Assembly (NCBI GenBank): GCA_014773175.1
Contig: VXCM01000306.1
Coordinates: forward strand, 429,236-493,235
Length of the DNA: 64,000 nucleotides
DNA from: Lucifuga dentata
Lineage: Eukaryota > Chordata > Actinopteri > Ophidiiformes > Bythitidae
Reading direction: 5' to 3'
Shown one piece after another: positions 39,701 through 53,195 of this stretch. A program made the position numbers and the translations under genes. The first letter of the stretch is position 1; each line of letters starts with the position of its first letter. Below the pieces are notes generated by a model. That model was not told where the DNA came from. It was given only the letters and a program-made list of their open reading frames with translations, and made no database searches.

Positions 39701-42700
39701 TCCCTGCCGCTCACACTGCTCACTCCCATCTCTGTGGGGTAAATCGTAGGATCCAGGTGCTTCTGAGGAGTGAAGCTGGGCATTTCCAACCTCTGTGGGA
39801 TGGGGGTGTCTTTCACCACCGCTATAGGAGTATGGGAGGGGAACAAAACAATATATCTACATACCTTTATACGTATCATTTAACAGTAAGTGAATTCATA
39901 TTGTAATAACATTACGACACACACCTCGATGGTATAGCTCTACTCGTTTGCTCTCTATACACAGGAAATTGAGATTTGGGTCATTCTGGTGCTGTGCCAC
40001 ACTAAATATCTTCCCCCCTTCAAGGTCGAGCACAATCTCCCCATGACTCTGGTCCTCCTGAGTTACACAGAGAAGTGGTGGAATAAAAAGTGAAATGGAA
40101 ATGAGTTCAGAAATAACCAGACACAAATGACCTAATAAGAAATGCATAAGTAAAAGGAGTTTAGCCAGTAAACCTAAAAAGATAATGGAAAATAACCAAA
40201 CTATATTTGATCTCTGTTGCAGTTTAAGTGGGTGTCCATGATCCGTGACTCACCTTCCTGTCTGTTCTGGCTTGTAAGCGGCCTTTGCTAATGATGACTG
40301 TGAGGGACAGGAGGCTGAGGGTGTGGTTGGGACGGGAAACTAAGTGTGACTTTCCACCTGATTCACTGGCCAAGTAGAATGGAGGCTCGTCCTCCTCAGA
40401 GTCAGAGTCTGTAGCAGAAAGAAAAACAAACATGAAAGGTGGCTCTAAAAAGACGTTATGAGCAACAGATCAGAAGTTTGTCAGGCTGGCTCATCTTGAG
40501 ACTAACGGAGTCTCTGCAGTTAAATTTACCCAGTCTAAAGGCTGACTTGCAGAGCTGGAACTCGTCATGGTGACGGCGGCTGGAGTTGGGGCTGTGCGGT
40601 GAGGGCGGAGGAGGAGGAGGCGGCTCCCACATCAAGAGATCGTTATTGATCCTGGTGGGCAGAGGACATGATGAATTTGATGTTAATTTTGATTTTAAAA
40701 AAAGACCGAAAATGAAGAAACAAAGCAAACAAAAACAGCTATTTCTGAATGAAAACAGCAAACAATGGTTCTGAAGAAATAGCAGCTTAAAGAAGACAAC
40801 AGAGATGTCAAGACTGGAAATCCTGTCATGTAAAGCAGATATAGCACATTTTGTACTGATGCTGTTTAGTCTGAACCTAGCATACATGTGCAGCATAATG
40901 AAACCGTTATAGGCTGAAAAATAACAACTACTATGTAATTTAAGACATCTTAATTCAATTGAAGGCTGCAACTTTAGGCAATTTAAAACTTTTTTCAGAC
41001 TTTCTAGAGACACATAAATTATGCAGAGGTCTGCAGGCTCATATTTCGCCGCTGGTGACATACCTGTTGTAGATGCTCTGAAAGGCCTGTTTGCTGGGCA
41101 GGAAGACATAAGCCAGTGGGAGACTGATATCCACAGCACACTGACACTGAGCAACACACTGTGCCTGAAACTGACTCATCTCCTCTGGGTCAGCTGGAAT
41201 CACCATCTAACAGGACAGAACAAGACAGAACAGGACAAGAGAGGAGAGGAGAGGATTTGTTAGAGGGAATAATAGGTTGAAATCTCAATTAGATGATGAT
41301 GTATGTCTCCCAGCAGACCTCCTCGGTCTCAAACATTGTTCGGTTGGAGGAGAATGGAGAGCTGAGTTTTTCATGGAGTTCACAGTGGCTTTCAAAGAAT
41401 GTGGCCCCCAGGTCCCTCGCCAGGCCCAGACTCAGCCCACTTAGACCTGCTGTAGGACCCTGGGCCTCACCTCCTCGCACACGCACCGATATCCTGGTGA
41501 GGATGTAAGAAAGAGGACAGACTGAATTCGCAACACAATACTGACTTGTGTTAATGCAGGGTTTAGATTCTACGATATGCAGGCTAATTTCCCCATGGTG
41601 TGCCTCAGAAAGTTGAGTAGCTACTGGCACAAAAGTTTCTCTAAGGTGAGTAAATTTTAAAACCAGACAGCATTTTAAAACTCTTACAATCTGCACCTCG
41701 TCTTTTTACTGTAAAGTGGCAGTTTCTGCAGTATTACAGCATGTAGCTAAACACCTAAAGATGTATGAGTGACATAAATATATCTACATATTATACTAAT
41801 AATTACCAACACACTAACCTGGGTAAGGCGTGACAGTTCTTCTGTACTCTAATACAGGGAAAGGATCCTCCCTCCCAGCCCTCATACGAGCCTGGTGAGA
41901 CATAAATGATGAATTTGCTTTTAACATTTTAAAGGGCTGCTTCAGCCAAAAAATGCACAAAAAAAAAAACATTATAGCTGATATTAACACTTAAATTATG
42001 TAATTTTGATGTATATGTGGACAAAATGTATTGGCAAAATGAAATAGAGCTGCTGTCAGTTTTATATATCGAATCTTTATCTAACACGTGACAGCTTGAT
42101 TATAAAATGGCAGGAACAGTAAATTGTTCATGAAATCCAAATCCAAATTCATCATTATAACAAATGCAACCTCATATATACTCATCAAAAATGACATTTA
42201 ACTGTATTAAAATAAATAAAACTTTTCAAGGAAAAAATGCTGACAAAATTACCATAATTTAGGCACTAAGTTGTTTTTTTTTTTTAATTTGCATGAACAA
42301 TCATTACAAATGACAAATATTTAGGGAGTGTAGGTGTGTGTTCCCACCGTGCAGGTCAGTGAAGGAGGCCTCCAGCAGCTGGGTGAGGCAGGGAGCCCAC
42401 AGCTGTCCAGGGGCATCCTGCTCTCCCTGGAGGTCAGGGGCTTCCTGGTGCTTCAGCTCCAACTCTGTCAGCTCCAGCACCAGGGTCTCTTGCCGCACTG
42501 CCCTCTGGGTAGGGGGCCGACGCTTCGGGAGGGGTCGTAAGTCTGGTATGGGGAAACGAAGCCTGAGGACTGCGTGGGGGGACAGGAGGGAGAAGGAGGA
42601 GTACAGCTCACTGGTCTGAGTCTGTAAAAGAAAAAAAAAATAGACTTTTCTTAATATTTATTTAGAAAAAGACACTCTGCTGAACATGGCTGCACTTTAT

Positions 42701-45700
42701 TAACTTTATTTTTTTTTTAATTTATTTGGTCTTACTTTAATCAGAATGTTGTCTATTGAAATCTATTTTACGAAAGTCAGTACCAAAATGGCAGCACAAT
42801 TATGTTACATGAACCACCACAAGAAAACACTGACAGAAAGAAGCTCAAGGGATGAGCATCTGGTTTCTAACACTGTAGGGCTTCTGTAGAGACGAGCAGA
42901 TAATGCAATCAATGTGTAAAGCACACAAATTCAATTTCTACACAATGTAAAATTCCCGTGTCCTCTTCTTTTTTTATGAAATTTCTAATTTTCCAGCATT
43001 TTCAATCTTAGTCATCAGTTCCCATATCTTCCTTGTCTACAAAAGTTCTGATGACATTGAATAAATTCACATTTTTAACAAGAGCGATTATGTCTGATAA
43101 ATTATGAACTCTGTGACATCAGACCACTTATCCACACATGTTGGATCTGCTGCTGTTAGTTCCAACAGGCCTTGATTTCCCCAAAAAATCTACCTATAGT
43201 ACACATCTCTCCACTTCCAACACAAACAAATACAGTACATCAGACTTTTATGCTGCTTTGTGTTTTAAATTGGTGGTGTCAATGGTGACTTTATGTATAT
43301 TTTCAATCTTTTCTTAGTTTCTGAAGTACAGTTCTTTCTCTGTGACAAAATGTGTGTGGAGATCAACCTGTGCGTGTGCAGGTCCTGCAGTCTGTGTGGG
43401 ACAGTGGCTGAAGGCTTTGCTCAGGCTCCCCAGGCGGCTGAGGATGTCCAGGTCCAGCTCAGCACTCAGCTCTGCCAGCTCCACCCGCACTACGCTGTCC
43501 CGGCGCAGCACCCGCTGTTTACCCTAACAAAGTACACAGGTTAGACACAACATGTTAAAGGTTAGACTGACATCAGGTTGCTGATACATTTTTATCATCG
43601 TTGCCATTGGTCAGTCAGTTTCATCCTCCAGAATGAAACTGAGGATTCCTTTGAGTATAATTTTTAAAAATAATTAATTAAGAAACTGTCTAAAAGAAAC
43701 CTGTGATTCTGCAAACCTGTTTTAGGTAAACTCCAGGCTGCATAAATATAATTACTGTCATTATAATCTTCTCTTTGGTGTAAAGGCTGCTTCTGAGACT
43801 TTTTCACAAAGATTCTTGAGAGAAATTATTATTAACTTTATTATTGGCATTAAAGTGAGGAAATTTAAAGACATTGAAAACCTGCATAAAATACTGCCCA
43901 TTGTTAAGTTAATCCAAAAATATTGGTACTGACCTTCAGTTTGTATTGGTCAAGACATAGTATTAACATTAATCAAGCCTGATGTTTATCTGTGCGTGTG
44001 CGTACCTTGCGCAGGTGTCTTTCAATGAGGCTGTAGTGGAGCTGAGCACACGGTCTCGCTGCAGCTCCAACTGTGAAAAACCCAGCTTTGTGGAACTGCA
44101 GCAGCTAGACAGAAACACAGAAAGAGAAGCACTCAATCTCACGTTTTACTCATAAGTTTAAACAGAGAAACACAAAGACAAAGACTACGTTCAGACTGTA
44201 AAAGAGGGACAAAAATAAGATTTCTTTCTGTTATACATATATGACACAGATGTGTTTTTTTCAGTGTAAACTGAAAATGTCACCAAATGTGACATTTTCA
44301 ATTCTGTTATGGGTCACTTTCATATGTGCTCTTTAATCTAAGGCAGTTATTTATGTTTTTGCAACCTCGGTCTGAATGGCCAAATCAAAATTCATGTGAG
44401 CTTGGCAATACATGACAGACTGAACCTTCAAAAGAAGAAATTTTTACCTCGCTGTAAAGAGGCTCGCTGTCTTCCCAGAGACACTCTAATAATTCCACTC
44501 TACTGAAAGAAAGGTCAGAGGTCACTGCCCGGCTGTCACCTTTCCCACTTCGCATCTCACACGCAACCTGCACTGCTGCCCCCGTCAACCTGAGAGAGAG
44601 AGAGGAGAACCACAGTGTTTTATTAAGAAATGGACACAATTTTTAATACTATTATTGTAAAAGTTGCTGAAAAAATTTCCAGCAACAATTCCACAATTCT
44701 CATCTCTTATTCATAAAGAAGTACAGTATATATCATAATTGCATCTCTTCAAACATAAACTTATTCCTAAACAGAAATTCAATGAGAAGCTGAGGTCACA
44801 CATGAATCACAGCTCACTAAAACAAATATGCATGTGTGTGTGTGTGTTTCTACCTAAGATGGGAGTGTGGGCAGGCCTTGGCGAAGCTCCCTCTCAGATG
44901 GTGGAAGTCTCTCTCGCTGAACATACTGTCCTTGAAGAAGGCCAGCTCATGGAAGAACACCTGAGACACCTGAACCAATGATGAGACTCCATCAGGCCCA
45001 GGAGGTGGGTCCTCCTGCAGCAAGGTTAGCGTGACCCCACCTAGTGTTAATCGCAGCAAACTGTCAGGCTTTAATGGTTCTGGTTGGCTGTGGGAGCGCC
45101 CTGCAAGGAAGCAAAAAGAGTTTGGTATGGAGTGTTTTTCATGACACATCTTTAGGAAAAAAATTAGTCAGACAAAAATTGCTGTGCAGTCTTGCTACCT
45201 CTGGTCCGGCCGCTGGCCTGGGGAAGACTCGACAGACAGCCTGCTACAGGATATCGTCTGGGACAGGTCACCATGCCCTGGGAGGAAAAAGGAAAAAAGA
45301 AAGAGAAAATCAGATCAGATATAGACTTAATATGTTCATCTATTTAATGAGTGTTTGTTCTAGTTATTTGTAATAAAGAAAAGAAACAGAAATAGTACAT
45401 ATATTTCATATTTGTGTCTTAGCTGTCTCAATCAATTCTGTGTGCCATTTACAAAAATTCAGAACAGCCTGATTCCTTTCCAGTTAACTTACAACAACTA
45501 CTTAAATTGTGTCAGAATCATTCATCAATGATTTATTCATCATCTTCAAGACAATCAGGATTACAACACCTAAAGTACCAGTCACTGGATATGACCATCT
45601 GTTAAATGTTTAAAGCATACTGTTGATGTACATGTCATGTTCCACGTACATGGACACACATATAGATACACACACGCTGTACCTGTGCAGACAGAGCTGC

Positions 45701-47571
45701 AGGCTGTGTGAAGCTGGCTAAGCTGTGTGTTGAAGACTCCATATCACTATCTGACAGCTCGCTGCCAGAGCGCACCGACGTCACACTACTGTTCATCCCA
45801 GCAGGACCCATCGAGTAAAACATCTCTGAGGGGACACAGAAACATCACGCAACTCATCCAAAATCTTAGACTGTGTCTCTGCAAAGCCAGACAAAATACT
45901 GATCTCTTCTACCTTGTACACCTGAGATTAAAAAATATAAGGCTTTACGTTTGGCTATAGATGAATGTTCTAGATCAGTGGTTCTCATTCCTGGTCCTGG
46001 GGAGCCACAACACTGCTTATTTTCCACCTTTCCCTGCTTTACCCAACCCACACCTGATTAGCTAAATCAGGTATGTTTAGCCAATCGAGGTCTGGGAAGC
46101 TTTTGATCACAAACAGCCAGGAGAGATGGAAAATATGCAGCACTGTAGCTCCTGAGGACCTGGAATGAGGACTACCGTAGATAGAGGTAGATAAAACCTC
46201 AAGTTGTCATACCACAGAATATGGTGAAACAATCCATAAAGGATTAATCTGTTTAACAAAAACTCAAATAATAAAAGGCAATAAAAAAGTAACAGCATTT
46301 TTATTATTATTATTAATTTCTGCTGTGTTCACATTGTGTCTTTTTCAAGTTGTAAGTATTTGACAATGGAAGGAACGTCCTTGTTTGTTCTTTTGTTACA
46401 AAAATAAATGTCAGTAAAGGCCACATCTCCGTTAAAGTCATAATGTCTCAGACTGACAGATTAAATGGGCCTTTGCTGCCCTGCGTACCTCCATTCTCCA
46501 GGCAGCTGAAGTAGGGGTCCACATCGGCCTCGGTGTCCCACTCTCTGTCCCTGGGACTGGAGCCCAGCTGTTTGCTGAGGTCCTCCTCAATCACACGCAG
46601 GTCCTCTGAGTCTAAAGGACGGCTGTGTACCCCTCCACACTTACTCTCTGGCTCTGGAGGAAGGAGGAAAAGACACTGGGTTTAAGTGTATGTGTGTGTG
46701 TGTGTGGAAGGGGTTGTGACCTGACATTTCAGAGGCATTTAAAGATGTCTGTGACCTTACTCTCTAGTTCTGAGCAACACAGAAAACAATATTTATCTCA
46801 ATGTGTTCAGAGTGCTCATACCTTTGAAGACTTTTATGATGATGCATCCATGAATCCTGTAACCTGAAACCTTTTATGTCTAAACTACGCATTAGCAATA
46901 ATCCATAACACCTATATGTTTTTTTTTTGTGTGTGTAGAAATGTAGTAACTTTTACTTCACTAAGCAATTTTCTTTGTGAACTATAAATTATGTACAGGA
47001 TATAGATTACAGCTTATATCCACTTCAAATGGCTATATCATCATTATCTTCTAAATGACATTAACAAAAGTAAAAACTAATTTTAAAACTCTCTGAAGGA
47101 AGTGAAACATAATGACTACCGGTACATACACTTTGTTCCAACACAATTCAGTACAGAGCCACCAGCATCTATGCACCCAAACTGTTTTGTCTCCTTGTCG
47201 ACTACATGCCTGCTGTGGGCTTTAGCTTTACAAACGCAACAAATACAAACAACACTGCATTTATTATCTTGCACTCTGCACCGATTCTACCCAAAACTTG
47301 TGAAAAAGATTCGGTCAATTTCAGATTCAATTAATTGGCTCACATTAAAGTGTCAAGTGTGGCTTCCTTGTGTTTAAATCTGGAGAATTGCACTATGAAA
47401 AGGCAACCTTGGACTTACATGGCATATGTATGTGTGTGTATCAGTGTTCTATTGTGTTTTTTGTACCAATGTCTATGCAGAGAGCTGCCAGCAGGTCTGT
47501 CAGATGGGTTATTTGATCTGGAGACAGCAGCATGTGGACACAGCCCACCTTCCCATCCAACTCAAACTGAC

Positions 47572-47607
<36 letters not shown>

Positions 47608-47626
47608 CAGAAGTTAATANACTGAC

Positions 47627-47664
<38 letters not shown>

Positions 47665-50600
47665 CAGAAGTTAATATCATGTGGATGCACGCACACACAT
47701 GCACACACACATGCACACACACAAACCTTTGGTCCCGGCAGCATGTCATTCTGTTTGATCTTGACATTAGTCTCGATGAAACCAGAGCAGCTTCCTATGA
47801 GCAGAGGCTGAGAAGGACAGGAAGGAGCCACCTGAGGCTTCTCCTCTTCTTCCTCACCTTCTTCCTCCTCTCCTTCACTAGTAGTGGCTGAACTTGGGCA
47901 GTCCTCTTCTGGAGGACCCTAAAAAATGGTAACAAGACTTTGAGCATGTATGTCCAAAACTGTTCATTCTATGCAGAAACTGTCATTCTTCTCGTCCAGC
48001 AGCCGACTTTATTTACAGGATTTTTCTGTCAGGGCAATGGCAACCCGACAAAATGGTGACCATTTTGCCTAATGGACTATATACATAAAAAAAAGAAAGA
48101 AATAGGAAATAAGACCGAAACAAAGATTAAACATGAAGAGTCTGTAGTAAGTCAGTGTTGGCACCCATCACCTGCACTATGTCAGTGCTGTCACAGAACA
48201 GCTTAACGGCGCTCAGCTGGAGTATCTTGTGCAGGAAGGCAGGCGGCTGGTGGATGTCGACAGGCACGGCAGTCTGGCTGGCTGGGTCTCGCACCGCCTC
48301 GTCAAAGTACTCCAGCCTGGAGTACCACCATGCAACAAACACACACATAAACACGCATTATATTTGTCCACAATACAAACCTTTCAGGGGCATTCAGGGG
48401 AAAAATGAAGGTATGAAGTAAAATGAAGAAAGGGTGCTGTTCTTACAGAGCAAACAGAGAAGGAGTCTCACCTGCTAAACCTGCTTTGAGACTCGAAGGA
48501 AAAAAGAAAAAAAGTTTTGAGGAAAACATGGTGGTGATTTGGCAGGAGAAGCTAAAAAATTTGCTTATGGAACATACACTGTAATATCACAAGTAATCTA
48601 ATATTTTGTCATTTTTACCCAACTCTCTGACCACACTCATTGCTGAAGTAAAGTTCTGCTGTTAGTGGCCTGATTACTCATAGAGAAACAGTCAGACAGA
48701 CTCCAGGACCACAGCCACCCACATAACATGCTTTCTCCAGACTGGACTGCTCTTAAATCAGCTTTTTGCTAAAATTAGGCTGTAAAGATGACTGATTTTT
48801 GATTTTTGACTGCTGGTCACTGACCTCAGATCAGTGTCAGCCACCCTCAGAAACTTTGTCAAAACGCCAGAAAAACAAAAAGGGTTCAACAGTGTCACAT
48901 TTGAAAAGACCTGTGGGCATTTGGGACTACTAAACACGCATAGGAAAGTTGTTGTTTTAAATGTCAATAAAGCAGTAAAGTCAGAATCACTTGCTGCCAT
49001 CATTTTATTCATGGTTCTCCAGACTGTAAATTCATAGAAACAGTAGCGGTCGTTTTACACCTCGCTGTCAAAGTTAAGGTCTCAGACTCCTGACATCCCA
49101 TATTGATACCAGCCTCAGCACAAATTACAGTTATTTGCAACCACTGCTAAAATCTCAGCGGAATGACCTCACCAACACTGGCCCTGAGTAAAACAGGCTA
49201 AACAGGGAGGCAAGGTTAAGGCCACAAAGTGCACGTTTATAAGTCTGCAGAGGCTTCAGCTGACACCTAATGAACAGAGAAGAGATGAAATCTGATTCTT
49301 AGATGCCATTTTACTTTCCTTCTCCGCTGACTCTAATATTCATGCTAGTATAAGAAAATTACAATACACACTACATACATGATTACAAAAGGCACACTTT
49401 ACCCCAGGATGTTTGATGCTTATTACTTATGTGACGATGAAAGTTGGAAAACCATGCTGCCCACTGCATTTTAGTTTGTCATGTGCGGCATTTTTTATTT
49501 TCACCTCAAAGTTTCACTTTCAGTTTGTGTGTTTCAGTATTTATTCCCTCAACAGGAGCAGCAGAGAGCTTTTGTGTCTTTATGACTATGGCCCATAGGT
49601 GAGGATAGGATACGTTCCTATCCTCACCTATGGTCATGAGCTTTGGGTAATGACTGAAAGGACAAGATCGTGGATACAAGCGGTGGAAATGAAGTTCCTC
49701 CGTAGGGTGTCTGGGCTCACTCTCAGGGACAGGGTGAGAAGCTCGGACATCTGGGAGGGACTCGGAGTAGAGCCGCTGCTCCTCCAGGAAAGGAGTCAGT
49801 TGAGGTGGTTCGGGCACCTAATAAGGATGCCCCCTGGTTGCCTCCCTAGGGAGATCTTCCAGGCACGTCCAACTGGGAAGAGGCCCCGGGGAAGACCCAG
49901 GACACACTGGAGGGATTACATCTCCCAGCTGGCCTGGAACACCTCGGAGTCCCCCAGGAGGAGTTAGAGGGCCTGGCCAGGGACAGGGAAGTGTGGGTTG
50001 GTCTTCTTAGTCTGCTGCCACTGCGACCCGGACCCGGATAAGCGGAGGATGATGGATGGATGGATGGACTATGGCCCATTTGTAAGAACACTTGTTTACA
50101 TGTGAATTTTGATAAAGGAGGCCATGTTGCAGCAAGAGTAAAATGAGGAAAAGCTGTTCAATGTTGAAAATCAAATTTGCACCAAATGACATGTTAACCC
50201 TTAAAGCTTGCCATTTTAAGAATGACATTTACGAGTTAATATGTCGAGCCTCTTTAAGTCTAACTTACATCAGAATCATTAAGTTTTTTTTTTGTTTGTT
50301 TGTTTTTTTTTTTTACTTAGGATGAAAAGGCAGAGAAAATGCACTGTTTGGCTGAGCAGAGAGCAGATGAGAAAATCTGATTTTTGAGTCCTATCGTTAT
50401 GTCAGGTAGTCCTCTAAATTATTCCACCTACACTCAGCTAAAGCTATCAGTGGGCCTGGTGGATAATCAAAAGAGTGCATATTAAATGCACCCTTTGTAA
50501 AACTTTGTATACATTATCTTTTTTGCTGTGAACATTCTGTGTTGATCCCCAGCAGATTTCAATAGCAGCTTTATTCATTAAAAGGTAGTTCAGGTAACAC

Positions 50601-50725
50601 TTTCCATCATGTGATGTTCCTTTTTAATACTCCATAAACTAGTTTATATCCACATTTTGAGTGTGTATCTGATAACATTTCAAAATGTAATGGAAATTAA
50701 TTTCATAGCTATATATTATTATTAC

Positions 50726-50783
<58 letters not shown>

Positions 50784-52811
50784 TTAAAACATAATAAAGC
50801 AAATAACAGCATGAAGAAGAAACAATAATAAGGCTTTGTAGTGGAAACAACCCTCTTGTTTTTTCTTCTATGAAGCACATTTTCTTTGATGAGTCTTTAA
50901 ATCAACTTACCGTTTGATGTGCACTTCTAAGGCAACGCCTGTTTCCAGGTCCAGAGGCTGGTGTTCAATCCGGACTATAGTTTCTAGGAAGGTGACTTTT
51001 ATACGTCGAAGGACTGTGCACACAGACAGGACGAGAGACATGCAAATGTTCCTTAGAAGTGAAACCTCCAATTCATCCGCCCAAGTGTGCCTGTGTTTTC
51101 AGACTGAGATGCTGACAGAGCTCATCTTTATGCACAAAATTAAATTTGGATGCTCTGTGATGACAGTTTATGCAAATGGTATCAGAACAGGAACATGTCA
51201 GAACAGGAGACTTACTCTTTTTCATAAACACATAAAAACACTCATGAACACATACAGCTTTAACTCACCAGTCTCAATGGTTTGTGCAAACATCTCAAGT
51301 CCCTCCAGAGGAGCAGGTGGCTCCTCTGACGCCTCTGGGGGGTCCTTCAGGCACTCCTGAGCCAACTGCATGCTGGAGGTCATGCTTGATGACCAGCCTT
51401 GGGAGTCCCAACCCCCACCTGAATGCAGAGAAACCCATGTACTTCAGTGATTTATATGCTTTAAGAGGTGACTGATAATATAAATTATGTCTCATGATTA
51501 AGCTTGTATTTTATATATATCTTTCTCTATTTTCTCTTTCTGGGCTTTCTCTTTCTACTGTGACATGTTTACATAACTTTTGCAAGTAGGACACATCACT
51601 CATTCAGCACAAACTCAGTATATGTGAGAAAATTGACTGGACACACATGCAGCTCCAGAGCGAAAACTCTTCAGCTTTCTAGGAACCATCGTTTCATTTT
51701 ACAGAGCACATAAAGGTCTTCAGTGATAAATGGACCTGCAACTGAGTGTACCCGTCTGGGTTCTTTTAAGCCTCCATTAACCTTGTGGATTGATTTACAA
51801 ACAGATGTGCATAGATTTTATGCTGCACTAAAACAGACACACATCATTTGCAGTACAAGAGCTGTACAACAGAAATAATTTGGGGGAAACAGGGGTGATA
51901 ACGGCCCAATTAAAGTTCACAAAACTAATCAGGACTTTGGGCCATGTAGCTTCAAACTGGACCAGCTCGGGAGAGCTGGCTAGCCCCAAGGCAACCCATC
52001 ACTCAATTTTTGGCTGACTGATGCATGTTTGGCGGGAGACTGAAGAAGAAGAAACCCAACAGGTTCACTTGAACAGGTGTTTGTGGTGACTTACTGGTCC
52101 GGTACTTCGGTCGACATGTTATCTGAAGGCCAGAAACTTCTAAGGTGCAGTGATCAGTCAGCAGTGCTTGCCAGGGGATGGTCACCGCTATGCTGCTCAC
52201 AAATCCATCCACTATCTCCAGAGGCGCACCGAGGGACTCCAAAAGCTCATTGACCGCCTGAGAAGGTATACGAAGCATTCAAAGTTTTAACAAGAGGTTG
52301 GACAAGAAGGCAAAGTGAAAGAGATAGAATTGGTTTCATATTTGCTCACCAATCTGGGTGTAGGTTTAAAACAAAGTAAGTAACAGATGCTATGTCTGGG
52401 GAATTAAAAACTTATGAAAAGTGAAAGAGATACAGCTAATGTACAACACATGAGCTGGTGTGGTTCCCGTAATCGCAGTTCCTCGAAGAAATGAGAGCTA
52501 GGCTTAGAGCATGACGCGGGGATTGTTGTTGAACTCAAGTACAGTTGCGAAACAGTCTGGAGTGTATGAGTTCGACAAAAACACTCTGACTGCTGCGGGT
52601 TAAAGTGGACAGTCACCTTATCTTCTCTGTCAAAACTCACCCACACATCGAGGTTGATTTCCTTGATGACACCGCTGCCGTTGTACAAGTCCAAGCCCAG
52701 TTGGTCCAGGCTTAGCCGCTCCTGCAAAAAGTGGCCGAGGTAGTGCTGTAAGAGGTACCGACAGGCCCGCTTCTTGATTGAGCCTGACCAGGGGAAAAGC
52801 CAGCGAGACAT
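30535..52811 (-). CDS. atg2a: Autophagy-related protein 2A, lipid-transfer protein, 42 exons
   Basis: A rod-shaped bridge-like lipid-transfer protein that moves phospholipid from the ER to the growing phagophore with WIPI4 and ATG9, and also acts at lipid droplets. The rebuilt product is 2008 aa after removing one false duplication (human ATG2A 1938 aa). Exons 1-2 carry the chorein-type N-terminus (MSRWLFPWSG, RYLLQHYLGHFLQERLSLDQ, LLTDHCTLEVSGLQ). Later landmarks: QPPAFLHKILQL, DFHHLRGSF, INNDLLMWEP, FILDDSALYLSDKCE, RQVFIVQELEVRDRLASSQ, and the C-terminal WLPIEQYRKDGR, ASAALELSNRLVQAIQ and DVASRGHEQKGL. An LC3/GABARAP-interacting motif FCIL in an acidic context lies near residue 1411. Similarity favours ATG2A over ATG2B throughout. 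The start matches the human N-terminus. Introns are mostly 80-900 bp; the longest is 48317-50910. Confidence 0.97.
34556..34587. repeat. (CA)n microsatellite
   Basis: A CA run in an atg2a intron, within a few bases of the donor of exon 34591-34726. Confidence 0.9.
35372..35500. repeat. 64-bp direct duplication around a single N in an atg2a exon (assembly artefact)
   Basis: 35372-35435 and 35437-35500 are identical around the N at 35436. The duplicate spans the 5' part of exon 35203-35491 and its acceptor. Removing one copy plus the N gives 224 coding bases, which fits both neighbouring phases. Confidence 0.87.
36647..36697. repeat. (GA)n microsatellite next to a run of Ns
   Basis: Eight Ns are followed by a long GA run in an atg2a intron; a G-rich stretch precedes the gap. 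The true repeat length is unknown. Confidence 0.85.
37301..37867 (-). mobile_element. TTAA-flanked MITE, copy 8
   Basis: Lies in the atg2a intron between exons 36410-36580 and 38333-38409. TTAA at 37301-37304 and 37864-37867; the right terminus has decayed to GGTTGTTTAA. Same orientation as copies 1 and 3. Confidence 0.78.
45976..46177. mobile_element. Short element with imperfect terminal inverted repeats
   Basis: The left end CAGTGGTTCTCATTCCTGG and the reverse complement of the right end (GTCCTCATTCCAGGTCCTC) match over about 25 bp. Length and sequence fit a small hAT-like MITE common in fish. I could not find a convincing target-site duplication. It lies in the atg2a intron between exons 46489-46653 and 45683-45825. 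Confidence 0.5.
47566..47676. repeat. GA microsatellite duplicated around a single N
   Basis: 47566-47619 and 47621-47676 are the same sequence (differing by one GA unit) around the N at 47620. The copy repeats the acceptor of atg2a exon 47467-47566, so two acceptors appear where one is probably real. Confidence 0.8.
49597..50066 (+). mobile_element. 5'-truncated LINE fragment with inverted 5' tip
   Basis: Encodes the C-terminal end of a non-LTR retrotransposon reverse transcriptase (readable: ILTYGHELWVMTERTRSW, LRWFGHLIRMP, RPRGRPRTHWRDYI), ending in a GGAT-rich 3' tail. It is bounded by a 13-bp direct repeat GACTATGGCCCAT at 49584-49596 and 50067-50079. It lies antisense in the longest atg2a intron. 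I place it among L2/Rex/RTE-type fish LINEs without choosing a clade. Confidence 0.82.
50716..50780. repeat. (ATT)n microsatellite
   Basis: About 20 ATT units in an atg2a intron, near the acceptor side of exon 50911-51013. Confidence 0.92.
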
Positions 52812-53195
52812 AGGGTCAGAGTGAGCGGGGAGAGGGAGCAAAGAGGTGGCGAAGGAGACCGAGTTCGAGTACAATCCTCTGGCAACTGCATAACAAACAC
52901 AAAGTGTGCAAAAACAAGGAATGAGCTACACAGCTACTAGCTACAGGGGGGCTAAGGAAGGGGGCAAACCGTATCTCCACTTCTCCCCTTGGCTTGACAA
53001 AAATTCGAAAATCCTTTGTGTCAGCACCGAGTGGAGTCCGACGTTTTTACGACAAGTTAGTCCAGCTGTGTTTAAGCGTGTCGCTTCATAATATGAGTAC
53101 GAATGTGTCGAATTAAAGTGTTAGTGCGTATTTCTTGTCTCAGGGTTGTTTATTGTTATCATACGCCAACTGATGGTATGGTAAAGACGGCCGTG

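Larger units (their letters stand above)
30535..52811 (-). other. atg2a: Exon map of atg2a (transcript order)
   Basis: 52641-52811; 52095-52257; 51269-51418; 50911-51013; 48172-48316; 47727-47918; 47467-47566; 46489-46653; 45683-45825; 45199-45277; 44854-45100; 44448-44589; 44006-44104; 43368-43523; 42348-42621; 41819-41891; 41319-41493; 41064-41206; 40530-40651; 40254-40408; 39925-40057; 39637-39821; 39475-39555; 39097-39203; 38889-38981; 38623-38693; 38333-38409; 36410-36580; 35871-35997; 35203-35491 (contains the gap duplication); 34832-35061; 34591-34726; 34024-34251; 33678-33779; 33172-33256; 32603-32756; 32244-32313; 32046-32128; 31695-31816; 31414-31568; 30947-31105; 30535-30771. Every junction has GT at the donor and AG at the acceptor, and phases agree throughout; donor GAG|GTCTGC after the 41319-41493 exon is the weakest. 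Confidence 0.88.

Noticed and set aside
40456..41157. 233-codon minus-strand open frame in atg2a
   Set aside because: Only its part inside exon 40530-40651 matches ATG2A; the rest is intron read-through.
50716..50780. Poly-isoleucine ORF
   Set aside because: It is a translated ATT microsatellite.
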